A stretch of 50,723 nucleotides of DNA. It comes from Steroidobacteraceae bacterium (GTDB lineage: Bacteria > Pseudomonadota > Gammaproteobacteria > Steroidobacterales > Steroidobacteraceae). This document shows, piece after piece, positions 8,413-16,594 of the stretch (position 1 is the stretch's first letter; the number at the start of each line of letters is the position of its first letter). The stretch is from positions 1-50,723 of the forward strand of contig JANWKR010000002.1 of the NCBI GenBank assembly GCA_025451275.1, written 5' to 3'. A program made the position numbers and the translations under genes. The notes beneath the pieces were generated by a model. That model had not been told where the DNA came from and did no database searches. It saw only the letters and a list, made by a program, of their open reading frames with translations.

Positions 8413-9297
8413 GTGAGCGACGTGTTTGGCATCCCGGTGGCCGTGATTCTCGGCCAGCTGATGCTCGGGCTGGTCAACGGCTCGTTCTACGCCCTGCTGA
8501 GCCTCGGGCTGGCGGTGATCTTCGGGCTCATGGGCGTGGTCAACTTCGCGCACGGCGCCTTCTACACCCTGGGCGCATTCGCCGCCCTGCTCGGCCTGCA
8601 GCTGCTCGGCATCAACTACTGGGTGGCGCTGGTGGCGGCACCGCTCGCGGTGGGGCTGGTCGGCATCGTGGTGGAGCGGCTGCTGCTGCGGCGCCTGTAC
8701 CGGCTCGATCCGCTCTACGGCCTGCTCCTCACCTTCGGCCTGGCGCTGATCGCGGAAGGCTCGCTCCATCAGGTGTTCGGCGCCACCGGCGAGTCCTACC
8801 CGGTACCGGCCGCGCTCGCCGGCGGCGTCAACCTCGGCTTCATGTTCCTGCCGCTGTACCGCGCCTGGGTGATCGCCGCGTCCGTGGTGGTGTGCTTCAG
8901 CACCTGGTTCGTCATCGAGCGCACGCGCCTCGGCGCGACCCTGCGCGCGGCCACCGAGAACGCCTCGCTCCTGCAGGCTTTCGGTGTCAACGTGCCACTG
9001 CTGATGTCGGTCACCTACGGCGGCGGGGTGGCGCTCGCAGCGCTCGCGGGCGTCCTGGCCGCTCCCGTGGTGCTCGTGAACTCGCACATGGGCAGCTCGC
9101 TGGTCATCGTCGTGTTCGCGGTGGTGGTGATCGGCGGCATGGGCTCGATCCTGGGCGCCATCGTCAGCGGCCTGGCGCTCGGCATCATCGAGGGCTTCAC
9201 CAAGGTGATCTACCCCGAGGCCTCCAACATCGTCGTGTTCGTCATCATGGCGCTGGTGCTGATCCTGAGGCCCGCCGGCCTGTTCGGGCGGGAGTAA
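8413..9297 (+). CDS. livH: Liv-type ABC transporter permease (LivH-like)
   Basis: This 294-residue inner-membrane permease has about eight hydrophobic segments. Its family landmarks are LVNGSFYALLSLGLAVIFGLMGVVNFAHG near the N-terminus and VVVIGGMGSILGAIVSGLALGIIEG near the C-terminus, the latter contributing the coupling region to the ATPases. It starts with GTG at 8413 without an obvious ribosome site, 50 bp after the binding-protein gene. It pairs with the LivM-like permease that begins two bases after its stop. Confidence 0.92.
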   Translation: MSDVFGIPVAVILGQLMLGLVNGSFYALLSLGLAVIFGLMGVVNFAHGAFYTLGAFAALLGLQLLGINYWVALVAAPLAVGLVGIVVERLLLRRLYRLDPLYGLLLTFGLALIAEGSLHQVFGATGESYPVPAALAGGVNLGFMFLPLYRAWVIAASVVVCFSTWFVIERTRLGATLRAATENASLLQAFGVNVPLLMSVTYGGGVALAALAGVLAAPVVLVNSHMGSSLVIVVFAVVVIGGMGSILGAIVSGLALGIIEGFTKVIYPEASNIVVFVIMALVLILRPAGLFGRE

Positions 9298-9299
9298 CC

Positions 9300-10250
9300 A
9301 TGCGCGCGCAGCCGGTGTTGTACAGCCTCGCGGTCCTGTTCGCGCTCGCCGTACCGCTGCTCGGTATCTACCCGGTGTTCATGATGCAGCTGCTGTGTTT
9401 CGCCATGTTCGCCTGCGCCTACAACCTGCTGCTCGGCTTCGGGCGCATGCTGTCATTCGGGCACGCGGCCTTCTTCGGCTTCGCCGCCTACGCGACCGGC
9501 TGGCTGGTGAGCGCGCACGGCTGGGGACCGGGGTTCGCGATCCTCGCCGGCGTCGCCGCCGCGGCGCTGCTCGGGCTGGTGATCGGCGCGCTCGCCATCC
9601 GCCGCCAGGGCATCTACTTCGCGATGATCACGCTCGCGCTCGCGCAGCTGGTGTACTTCGTGTGCCTGGAGGCGCCCTTCACCGGCGGCGAGAACGGCCT
9701 GCAGGGCATCCCGCGCGGCACGCTGTTCTGGCTGCTGCCGCTGCACTCGGACGTGGTCATGTACTACGTGGTGCTGGCGACGTTCGTGGCGGTGTTCGCG
9801 CTCATTCGCCGCGTGGTGCATTCGCCCTTCGGCCAGGTCCTCAAGGCGATCCGCGACAACGAGCCGCGCGCCATCTCGCTCGGCTACGAGATCAACCGCT
9901 ACAAGCTGCTGGCGTTCGTGCTGTCGGCAACGCTGGCGGGCCTCGCCGGCTCGCTCAAGGCGCTGGTGTTCGGCTTCGTGACGCTGGCCGACGTACAGCA
10001 GTCGACCTCGGGCGACGTGGTGCTCATGACGCTGCTCGGGGGCACCGGCACCTTCTTCGGGCCGGTGCTCGGCGCGGGCATCGTGGTGACGCTGCAGCAG
10101 TACCTGTCGGACGTGGTGGGCGGCTGGGTGACGGCCATCATCGGCGCCACCTTCGTCGCCTGCGTGCTGGCGTTCCGGCGCGGCATCGTCGGCGAGCTGA
10201 CCCTGCTCGCGTCGCGGGCGCGGCGCACGCTGCGACCGGCGCGCGGCTAG
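9300..10250 (+). CDS. livM: Liv-type ABC transporter permease (LivM-like)
   Basis: The 316-residue permease begins at ATG 9300, two bases after the livH stop. The same reading frame is open further upstream inside livH, but the family N-terminus fits this ATG. Landmarks are the LGFGRMLSFGHAAFFGFAAY segment, the cytoplasmic loop FGQVLKAIRDNEPRAISLGY that contacts the ATPases, and LLGGTGTFFGPVLGAGIV. It ends the transporter operon. Its stop TAG shares the palindrome CTAG with the stop of the convergent mdcA gene, so the two genes overlap by four bases and leave no room for a conventional terminator. Confidence 0.93.
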   Translation: MRAQPVLYSLAVLFALAVPLLGIYPVFMMQLLCFAMFACAYNLLLGFGRMLSFGHAAFFGFAAYATGWLVSAHGWGPGFAILAGVAAAALLGLVIGALAIRRQGIYFAMITLALAQLVYFVCLEAPFTGGENGLQGIPRGTLFWLLPLHSDVVMYYVVLATFVAVFALIRRVVHSPFGQVLKAIRDNEPRAISLGYEINRYKLLAFVLSATLAGLAGSLKALVFGFVTLADVQQSTSGDVVLMTLLGGTGTFFGPVLGAGIVVTLQQYLSDVVGGWVTAIIGATFVACVLAFRRGIVGELTLLASRARRTLRPARG

Positions 10251-11875
10251 CGGAAGCGCTCCGGCGGCTGATACAGGCCGCCCGACCAGCGGACGAGATC
10301 ATCGACACTGCGCGCCGCCAGCAGCGCGGGTTGGGCCGCGGCGCGCTCGACTCCCACGTCCTCCGGCCACGCCACCAGGCCGCGCGCCCGCAGGCCGGCG
10401 GTGCGCGCCGGGTCGGCCCGGGCACCGATCGGGGTATTACCGGCGATGGCGGCCAGCGCCGCGCGCCGCTCCTCGAGTCCCTGCGCCTTGTAGAGGTAGG
10501 CGATGCCGAGCTCGGTGACCACGTGGCTGACGTCGTCGCCGTAGATCATGACCGGCGCGATCGGCATGCCGCAGCGCTTGCCGACCGCCACCGCGTCGAG
10601 CGACTCGACCAGCGCCGGCGTACCGCTCTTGCTGACCGTGCGCACCAGCTGGACCACCAGCTTGCGGCCGCGCACCACCGGCGCCTCGACGCTGATCAGA
10701 TCCAGCCACGCGGGGCTGCTGTGGCGCCGGCCGTGCGGGTCGTGGCCCATGTTGGGCGCGCCACCGAAACCGGCCAGGCGTCCCAGCGTCACGGTGGAGG
10801 AGTTGGCATCGCCGTCCATCTGCAGCGTCGAGCCGACGAACAGGTCGACGCCGTACTGACCGGCCAGCTGGCACAGCACGCGGTTGGAGCGCAGGCTGCC
10901 GTCGCTGCCGACGAAGAACACGTCGGGGCGCGCGCGCACGTACTCCTCCATGCCGACCTCGCTGCCGAAGCAGTACACGCTCTCCACCCAGCCGCTCTCG
11001 ATCGCCGGGATCAGCGTCGGGTGCGGGTTGAGGGCCCAGTTGCGGCAGATCCGGCCCTTGAGCCCCAGCGAGCCGCCGTAGGTCGGCAGCAGCAGCTCGA
11101 TCGCTGCGGTGTCGAAGCCGATGCCGTGGTTGAGGCTGGTGACGCCGTGGCGCTCGTAGATGCCGCGGATCACCATCATGCCCATCAGCACCTGCTGCGC
11201 ACTGATCTGCGCCGGGTCGCGCGTGAACAGCGGCTCGAGCGCGAACGGCCGGTCCGCCTGCACCACGAGATCGACCCACGAGCCCGGGATGTCGACCCGC
11301 GGCAACTCGCCGATCTCGTTGACCTGCGCCACGACGATGCCGTGGCGGAACGCGGCGGCCTCGACGATGGTGGGCGTGTCCTCGGTGTTGGCGCCGGTAT
11401 AGAGGTTGCCGGCGGCGTCGGCGCGCGCGGCACACACCAGCGCCACCTGCGGGCCGAGCTCGACGAACATGCGCGCGTACAGCTCGACGTAGGTATTGAT
11501 CGCGCCCACCTCCAGGCGCCCCGCCTCCAGCAGCTGCGCGACGCGCACGCTCTGCGGGCCGGCGAAGGCGAAGTCCACCTTGCGGGCGATGCCGCGCTCG
11601 AACAGATCCAGATGCTCGGGGCGGCTGATCGAGGAGATCAGCAAGTGCAGGTCGTGCACGGCGCGCGGGTCGACCTGCGCCAGCGACCGCGACAGGAAGT
11701 CCGCCTGCTTCTGGTTGTTGCCCTCGAGCGCGACGCGATCGCCGGGCCGCAGCAGCGCCTGCAGGGCCGGCACGATCGCCGCGGTGTCGAGGAACTTGCC
11801 GCGCGTGAACGGCGCGACCCCTGCCAGGCGCCGCGCCTTGTCGTCGCGGCGCGTGCTCCAGGTTGCTTGTGGCAT
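10247..11875 (-). CDS. mdcA: malonate decarboxylase alpha subunit-like (MdcA; ACP/CoA transferase)
   Basis: The 542 residues match MdcA along the whole length: the N-terminal RRDDKARRLAGV, the transferase core with GNNQKQADFLSRSL and SLNHGIGFDTAAIELLLPTYG, FGSEVGMEEYVRARPD, and SSTVTLGRLAGFGGAPNMGHDPHGRRHSS near residue 380-410. MdcA swaps acetyl and malonyl groups on the acyl-carrier subunit of malonate decarboxylase. The start at 11875 was chosen because MPQATW fits the family; an in-frame ATG lies 36 bases upstream. None of the partners (mdcB, C, D, E, G, H) is present anywhere in this window, so it is either an orphan working with distant partners or a re-purposed CoA transferase. It converges on the ABC transporter. 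Confidence 0.9.
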   Translation of the reverse strand: MPQATWSTRRDDKARRLAGVAPFTRGKFLDTAAIVPALQALLRPGDRVALEGNNQKQADFLSRSLAQVDPRAVHDLHLLISSISRPEHLDLFERGIARKVDFAFAGPQSVRVAQLLEAGRLEVGAINTYVELYARMFVELGPQVALVCAARADAAGNLYTGANTEDTPTIVEAAAFRHGIVVAQVNEIGELPRVDIPGSWVDLVVQADRPFALEPLFTRDPAQISAQQVLMGMMVIRGIYERHGVTSLNHGIGFDTAAIELLLPTYGGSLGLKGRICRNWALNPHPTLIPAIESGWVESVYCFGSEVGMEEYVRARPDVFFVGSDGSLRSNRVLCQLAGQYGVDLFVGSTLQMDGDANSSTVTLGRLAGFGGAPNMGHDPHGRRHSSPAWLDLISVEAPVVRGRKLVVQLVRTVSKSGTPALVESLDAVAVGKRCGMPIAPVMIYGDDVSHVVTELGIAYLYKAQGLEERRAALAAIAGNTPIGARADPARTAGLRARGLVAWPEDVGVERAAAQPALLAARSVDDLVRWSGGLYQPPERFR

Positions 11876-11949
11876 GGCGCAATGTTGCGCTGAGGTGCGC
11901 CGGCGTCGCAAGCTAGCGAACTTCCATCCGCCACGCAGGTCTTCGTTGC

Positions 11950-12474
11950 ATGCCGCGACCGTACTGGCCGCTCCTACTCCTTGTCGCCCTGCGGCCGCTC
12001 GCCGGCGGCGCCGCGGTGCCCGACGTCGACGTGCCCGCGCTTGGCCTCAGCATCATGCGGGTGCCGCCGGGGACCTCGGCGCCACAGGTCAGCGAGCGAC
12101 CCGACGGCTACGAGATGACGATCGGACTGGGCGTTGCGGTGATGCGCATCTTCCGCGAGAGCGGTCCGGTTGCGCCGGGGAGTGACGTCGCGAGCCCGGC
12201 GTACCGCGCGCGGCTCGATGCGCAGTTCAACGCCGACGTCGAGTCAGCAACTCGGGGGGCGCCGACCGTGGTCGGCGGCCACGGCGCCTGGACCGTGGTC
12301 CACGCGCATGCCGGCGACAAGGGAACCGCCTACTCCTGTGTCACCTACGTCATCGTCGACCAGCACCTGTACCGCATGACCGTCAATGCCAGCGGCGATC
12401 CGCGCCCGGCCGAGTTCGACGGACTGGTGAAGGCCTTGTCCGGGGTCAGCTTCCAGCCGCTCGGGCGCACCTAG
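11950..12474 (+). CDS. small secreted protein, unknown function
   Basis: The product has 174 residues with an N-terminal signal peptide (PYWPLLLLVALRPLAGGAA, cleavage near 22). The mature part alternates beta-like stretches, ending with a motif around TAYSCVTYVIVDQHLYRMTV and a short C-terminal helix. The layout resembles small exported proteins that bind the envelope, but I do not recognise the family. It is divergent from mdcA (74-bp gap) and convergent with the PEBP-like gene, whose stop lies 19 bp away. Confidence 0.7.
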   Translation: MPRPYWPLLLLVALRPLAGGAAVPDVDVPALGLSIMRVPPGTSAPQVSERPDGYEMTIGLGVAVMRIFRESGPVAPGSDVASPAYRARLDAQFNADVESATRGAPTVVGGHGAWTVVHAHAGDKGTAYSCVTYVIVDQHLYRMTVNASGDPRPAEFDGLVKALSGVSFQPLGRT

Positions 12475-12493
12475 GGCCCGGCGCGCCCCGGCC

Positions 12494-13138
12494 TCACTGT
12501 GCCGGGGTGCTCGAGAACAGCCCGGTGATGCTGCCGCTCGCCAGGATGTGACCGCCGCGGCCGGCCGCCAGCAGCGCGTGCAGCAGCGTCTCGGCGTTGG
12601 CGGGGAAGTTGGCCGAGGCCGGCAGGCTGAGCTCGGTGTCGAGCGCGTACACGCTGAACACGTAGTGATGCGCGAACGGCTCCACGCCGGTCGGCGGACA
12701 CGGTCCCTCGTAGCCGAAATCACCGAAGTCGTTGTTCACCTGGCGGCCGAAGCTGCTGCTCGCGGCGCCCGCGTTCTGCGGCAGGCTGGTGGTGCGTGCG
12801 GCGATGTTGTACATGCCCCAGTGCGAGAATGCCGCCGTGGTGTCGTAGGCGATGACCACGAAGCTGCGGGTGTTGTGCGGCGCGTGCCGCCAGCTCAGCT
12901 GCGGCGACTCGTTGCCGCCGGCGCTGCCGTCCGCGGTGCAGACGTTGAGGTTGTTGGCGCTGATGTTGTCGACGGCGCTCAGCGGCAGCGTCGCACCGTC
13001 GGTGAACGTCATGCTGGTGATCTCCAGCCGGCGCGCTTCGCGCTCCTCATCGGCGCGCGCCAGCGACCAGACGGCGGCGGCGGTGCAGACGGCGAGCAAC
13101 AGCGTGCGCGCGGGCGTGGGGCGGGTGTTGGTATTCAT
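12494..13138 (-). CDS. secreted YbhB/YbcL-type PEBP (Raf-kinase-inhibitor-like) protein
   Basis: The 214-residue protein has a signal peptide (residues 1-30, ending SLARADEE) and then a phosphatidylethanolamine-binding-protein fold: SAGGNESPQLSWRHAP, SFVVIAYDTTAAFSHWGMYNIAA, YEGPCPPTG, and HHYVFSVYALDTEL. The usual DPDAP pocket motif of this family is replaced by DTTAA, so the ligand site is altered. GGGAG stands seven bases before the ATG at 13138. It follows the prolyl oligopeptidase gene on the same strand after a 92-bp gap that contains a strong hairpin. The biochemical role of bacterial members is largely unknown. Confidence 0.88.
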   Translation of the reverse strand: MNTNTRPTPARTLLLAVCTAAAVWSLARADEEREARRLEITSMTFTDGATLPLSAVDNISANNLNVCTADGSAGGNESPQLSWRHAPHNTRSFVVIAYDTTAAFSHWGMYNIAARTTSLPQNAGAASSSFGRQVNNDFGDFGYEGPCPPTGVEPFAHHYVFSVYALDTELSLPASANFPANAETLLHALLAAGRGGHILASGSITGLFSSTPAQ

Positions 13139-13159
13139 GGTGCGCTCCCTGGCTTGCAA

Positions 13160-13187
13160 CCCGCGCGGGAGCTTACTCCCGCGCGGG
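13160..13187. repeat. perfect 12-bp hairpin between two minus-strand genes
   Basis: CCCGCGCGGGAG (13160-13171) and its exact reverse complement (13176-13187) enclose a CTTA loop. It lies 43 bp past the stop of the prolyl oligopeptidase and 22 bp before the PEBP-like start. No T-run follows on either strand, so it is not a standard intrinsic terminator. A mRNA-stabilising or partially terminating structure between the two genes is the simplest reading. Confidence 0.6.
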
Positions 13188-13230
13188 CCCGGCGCGGGCT
13201 TGTAACAAAGTTGGAACGTGGCCTGGAGCG

Positions 13231-15411
13231 CTACCGCGCGCGCCCACCCGCGCCGCGCAGGCGCAGGTTGCGTGCCAGGAACGCGTAGATGTCCGCGCTC
13301 TGCTCGATCGCCTGCGTCACGGTCTCGCCGCCGCCGTGGCCCGAGGCGCGGTCGACCTCCAGCAGGATCGGCGCCGCTCCCGCCTGCGCCGCCTGCAGCG
13401 CGGCGGTGAACTTGAACGAGTGCATGGGCATCACGCGCGTGTCGTGGTCGCCGGTGATCACCAGCGTCGCCGGGTAGCGCACGCCCGGGCGCACGTTGTG
13501 CAGCGGCGAGTAGGCGTACAGCGCGCGGAACTGCTGCGGGTCCTGCGGCGAGCCGTAGTCCCCTTCCCAGCCGGCGCCCTGGCCGAAGCGGTTGAAGCGC
13601 AGCATGTCGAGCACGCCCACCTGCGCCACCGCCGCGCCAAACAGGTCGGGGCGCTGCGTGAGGCAGGCGCCGACCAGCAGGCCGCCGTTGGAGCGGCCGT
13701 GGATCGCCAGGCGCGGCGCGCTGGTGTAGTGGTGGTCGATCAGGAAGCGGGCGGCGGCGAGAAAGTCGTCGAACACCACCTGCTTGTGGGTGCGGATCGC
13801 CTGGCGGTGCCAGGCCTCGCCGTACTCGCCGCCGCCGCGGATGTTGGCGAGCGCAAACACGCCGCCCATCTCCAGCCAGGCGATGCGCGCCGGGTTGAAC
13901 GCCGGCAGGCTCGACAGCCCGAAGCCGCCGTAGCCGTACAGCAGCACCGGGTTGTTGGCGTGCAGGTTGAGGCCGCGGCGGAAGGCGAGCAGCAGCGGGA
14001 TGCGCGTGCCGTCCTTGGCGGGGTAGAACACCTGCTGCTGCTGGAACGCGGCCGGATCGAAGGCGACGCGCGGCGCGCGCCACACGCTGCTGCGCCCGCC
14101 GGCCACGTCGTAGCGGTACACCGTCGGCGGCGTGACGAGGTCGCTGAAGGCGTAGTAGGTCTCCGGGTCGTCGGCCTCGCCGTCGAACCCCACCGCCGTG
14201 CCCGCCCCCGGCAGCTCGATCTCGCGCGCACCGCTCCCATCGAGCGCGTAACTGACCACGCGGCTGTGCGCATCGTGCAGCGAGCGCACCAGCAGGCGGT
14301 GCCCGACGAGCGTCACGCTGCGGCCGGCGAACTCGATGGCGTCGCGCCCCTGCGGGATCACCGTACGCCAGGCCGCCGCCGGCTGCTGCGGGTCGACGGC
14401 GATCACGCGCCCGTTGGGTGCCTCGAGCGAGGTCAGGAAGTAGAGCCGGCCGCCGGCGGCGCCGACATAGGTGTAGGCCGCGGCGAAGCCGCTGGCCATC
14501 GCGCTGACGTGTCCCGAGGCCAGCTCGACGACGTACACGTCCTCGCGTCCCTTGTCGCCCACCTCTCCCTCCCCGCTCACCACCACCAGCCAGCGCCCGT
14601 CGGGGGTCAGGTGCGGCTCGTACTGCCAGTCCGGGTGCGCCGCATCGCCGAGCACGCGCCGGTCGTGCGTGGCGGGCGTGCCGAGCTCATGGAAGTACAC
14701 GGCGTGGCCGCTGTCCCGGGTGCTGAGCTCGGCGCCGGCGGCCGGCGCCGGGAACGCCCCGTAGTACAGGCCCTTGCCGTCGCGGCTGAAGACCGGCGGG
14801 TAGTACTTGGTGTGCGCGAGCACGTCCGGCAGGTCGGTGCCGCTTTCCAGGTCGCGGATGCGCCACTCGGTCCAGTCCGACCCCGACAGCGATACCCCGT
14901 AGGCCATCAGCCGGCCGTCGTGGCTTGGGACGTAGCCGGTCACCACCGGATGGCCCGCCGGCGGCAGCCCGTTCGGGTCGAGCGCCACCACGGCGGCCGC
15001 GTCGGCTGCCGGGGCCATCAGCAGCACGCTCTGATCCTGGTGCCCGCTGTTGCTGGTGTAGAAGTAACGCCCGCCCTGGCTGAACGGCACGCCGGTCTTC
15101 TCGAAGTCGTAGAGCGCGGCGATGCGGTCGCGGATGCGGGCGCGCTGCGGCAGCTGCGCGAGGTATGCATCGGTCAGCTGCCCCTCGGCCTCGACCCAGG
15201 CGCGCGTCGCAGGCGAGTCGAGCTCCTCGAGCCAGCGGTACGGGTCGGCGACCCGCGTGCCATGGTAGTCCTCGACCACGCTGCCGCGCGGCGCCGGCGG
15301 GTAGGCGGGCCGGCCGCCGCCGCGCAGTACCGGGGTGCAGGCCCACAGTGCGCCCAGCGCGAGCGCCGCGCACAGGCCGAGGAGGAGCAGTTCGCCGCGA
15401 TTGAAGGTCAT
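13231..15411 (-). CDS. prolyl oligopeptidase-family serine peptidase (S9A)
   Basis: The 726-residue enzyme has the normal S9A plan: a beta-propeller gate (about residues 60-450) between the N-terminus (VVEDYHGTRVADPYRWLEEL) and the alpha/beta-hydrolase domain. The catalytic triad is visible: Ser in GRSNGG (about 574), Asp in GDHDTRV (about 657) and His in SGHGGG (about 692). It cleaves short peptides after proline. A hydrophobic N-terminus followed by ALWAC suggests export as a lipoprotein (Cys near 26), although Trp at -2 is atypical. ATG 15411 was preferred to upstream starts because it gives this export signal. It is divergent from the racemase gene. Confidence 0.92.
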   Translation of the reverse strand: MTFNRGELLLLGLCAALALGALWACTPVLRGGGRPAYPPAPRGSVVEDYHGTRVADPYRWLEELDSPATRAWVEAEGQLTDAYLAQLPQRARIRDRIAALYDFEKTGVPFSQGGRYFYTSNSGHQDQSVLLMAPAADAAAVVALDPNGLPPAGHPVVTGYVPSHDGRLMAYGVSLSGSDWTEWRIRDLESGTDLPDVLAHTKYYPPVFSRDGKGLYYGAFPAPAAGAELSTRDSGHAVYFHELGTPATHDRRVLGDAAHPDWQYEPHLTPDGRWLVVVSGEGEVGDKGREDVYVVELASGHVSAMASGFAAAYTYVGAAGGRLYFLTSLEAPNGRVIAVDPQQPAAAWRTVIPQGRDAIEFAGRSVTLVGHRLLVRSLHDAHSRVVSYALDGSGAREIELPGAGTAVGFDGEADDPETYYAFSDLVTPPTVYRYDVAGGRSSVWRAPRVAFDPAAFQQQQVFYPAKDGTRIPLLLAFRRGLNLHANNPVLLYGYGGFGLSSLPAFNPARIAWLEMGGVFALANIRGGGEYGEAWHRQAIRTHKQVVFDDFLAAARFLIDHHYTSAPRLAIHGRSNGGLLVGACLTQRPDLFGAAVAQVGVLDMLRFNRFGQGAGWEGDYGSPQDPQQFRALYAYSPLHNVRPGVRYPATLVITGDHDTRVMPMHSFKFTAALQAAQAGAAPILLEVDRASGHGGGETVTQAIEQSADIYAFLARNLRLRGAGGRAR

Positions 15412-15512
15412 GCGTGTCCCGGGGTGGCTTGGTTGGGCGCGGCGGCCGGTGCCGCGGGCGGCAGCGATTATGCCGTAGCGCGTCGGCGGCACGCGCCGCG
15501 TAGAATCGGCGC

Positions 15513-16211
15513 ATGTCGCGGCACATCGGCATCGTCGCCTGCTCCGCCGAGGGCGCGGCGCTGTGCTATCGCACCGTGTGCCTCGAGGGGGCGCAGTACC
15601 TCGGTGCGCTCGATCACCCCGAGGTGTCGATGCACACGCACTCGCTGGCCGAGTACATGCGCTGCATCGACCGCGACGACTGGGCGGGCGTGGCGCAGCT
15701 GATGCTGTCCTCGGCGCAAAAGCTGGCGCGCGCCGGCGCCGGCTTCCTCATCTGCCCGGACAACACCATCCACCAGGCGATGCCGTGGGTGGCGCGGCGC
15801 TCACCGCTGCCGTGGCTGCACATCGCCGAGGTGGTGGCGGCGGAGGCGCTGGAGCGCGGCTTCCGGCGCCTCGCCATCACCGGCACGCGCTACCTCGTCG
15901 ACAGCGAGGTGTACCCGGAGAAGCTCGCCGCGCACGGCCTCGGCTACCTGCGCCCCAATCCGGTGGAGCGCGCCGAGGTCAACCGCATCATTTTCAGCGA
16001 GCTGGTGGCGGGGGTGTTCACGCCGACGGCGGTCGCCTACCTGCAGAAGGTCATCGCGCGCCTGCAGGCGGAAGGGTGCGACGCGGTGGTGCTCGGCTGC
16101 ACCGAGCTCCCGCTCATCATGAACGACGCCAACTCGCCCCTGCCGACCCTCGACTCGACGCGCCTGCTGGCCCGCGCCGCGCTGCGGCGCGCCGCCGGCG
16201 GAGGCCACTGA
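15513..16211 (+). CDS. aspartate/glutamate racemase-family protein
   Basis: This 232-residue protein has the two-lobed racemase fold, with the two catalytic cysteines in place: ICPDNTIHQA (about residue 75) and VLGCTELPLI (about 190). Family members interconvert L- and D-aspartate or glutamate without a cofactor; some act on hydantoins or maleate instead. The N-terminus HIGIVACSAEGAALCYRTVC is typical. It starts 101 bp from the divergent peptidase gene and ends nine bases before the convergent dodecin stop. It may supply D-amino acids or feed the nearby amino-acid catabolic genes; the exact substrate is not evident. Confidence 0.87.
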   Translation: MSRHIGIVACSAEGAALCYRTVCLEGAQYLGALDHPEVSMHTHSLAEYMRCIDRDDWAGVAQLMLSSAQKLARAGAGFLICPDNTIHQAMPWVARRSPLPWLHIAEVVAAEALERGFRRLAITGTRYLVDSEVYPEKLAAHGLGYLRPNPVERAEVNRIIFSELVAGVFTPTAVAYLQKVIARLQAEGCDAVVLGCTELPLIMNDANSPLPTLDSTRLLARAALRRAAGGGH

Positions 16212-16220
16212 CCCGCTGGC

Positions 16221-16433
16221 CTATTGCTTCTCGAGCTTGAAGGAGATCTTGACCTTCGCGCGGTAGCTCTTGACCTTGCCCTTCTCGACGACCATGTCGA
16301 GTGCTTCGATCTCGACCACACGCAGGTCGCGTACTGACTTGCCGGCCTGGCTGACCGCAGCTCCTGCGGCCTTCTCCCACGACTCGCTGCTGGTTCCGAC
16401 GAGTTCGAGGATCTTGTAGACGCTGTCGGCCAT
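16221..16433 (-). CDS. dodecin-family flavin-binding protein
   Basis: The 70-residue protein matches dodecins throughout: VYKILELVGTSSESWEKAA, then VSQAGKSVRDLRVVEIEAL and a C-terminal strand KVKSYRAKVKISFKLE. Dodecins form hollow dodecamers in the cytoplasm that store or buffer flavin or CoA. AAGGTG stands six bases before the ATG. It is divergent from the TetR gene, and its leader region includes an 8-bp inverted repeat (16506-16513 with 16526-16533). Confidence 0.93.
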   Translation of the reverse strand: MADSVYKILELVGTSSESWEKAAGAAVSQAGKSVRDLRVVEIEALDMVVEKGKVKSYRAKVKISFKLEKQ

Positions 16434-16535
16434 GATTCACCTTTCGCCCGCATCCGGCGGGCCTTGTTGTTGTCGGCGCGCTCGCGCTGCGACTGATGAT
16501 GCGCCCCGCCGCGCCGCAATTGCAACGCGGCGGCC

Positions 16536-16553
16536 CTTGACCGCTCACTCAAG
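16536..16553. promoter_or_regulatory. predicted TetR operator, copy 1 (CTTGA-N8-TCAAG)
   Basis: An inverted repeat CTTGA / TCAAG separated by eight bases covers the -35 box of the predicted tetR promoter. A second copy with the same spacer length begins exactly 35 bp further on. Binding here would block RNA polymerase. Autoregulation by the adjacent TetR protein is inferred. Confidence 0.65.
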
Positions 16554-16565
16554 CGAGGCTAAGCT
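16537..16565 (+). promoter_or_regulatory. predicted sigma-70 promoter of the tetR operon
   Basis: TTGACC (16537-16542), a 17-bp spacer and TAAGCT (16560-16565) give a plausible promoter. Transcription would start near 16572, inside the second operator, leaving a leader of about 20 bases with no Shine-Dalgarno sequence. The -35 is embedded in operator 1. Confidence 0.5.
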
Positions 16566-16568
16566 GCC

Positions 16569-16590
16569 GACTTGAACAAACACTCAAGTC
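16569..16590. promoter_or_regulatory. predicted TetR operator, copy 2 (GACTTGA-N8-TCAAGTC)
   Basis: This is a 7-bp perfect inverted repeat with an 8-base spacer, a longer version of operator 1, ending four bases before the tetR ATG. It overlaps the expected transcription start, the classic place for TetR-family autorepression. Confidence 0.7.
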
Positions 16591-16594
16591 GCGC

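Noticed and set aside
10247..10250. CTAG shared by the livM and mdcA stops as a regulatory signal
   Set aside because: Overlapping convergent stops are frequent in compact genomes and CTAG alone carries no known function.
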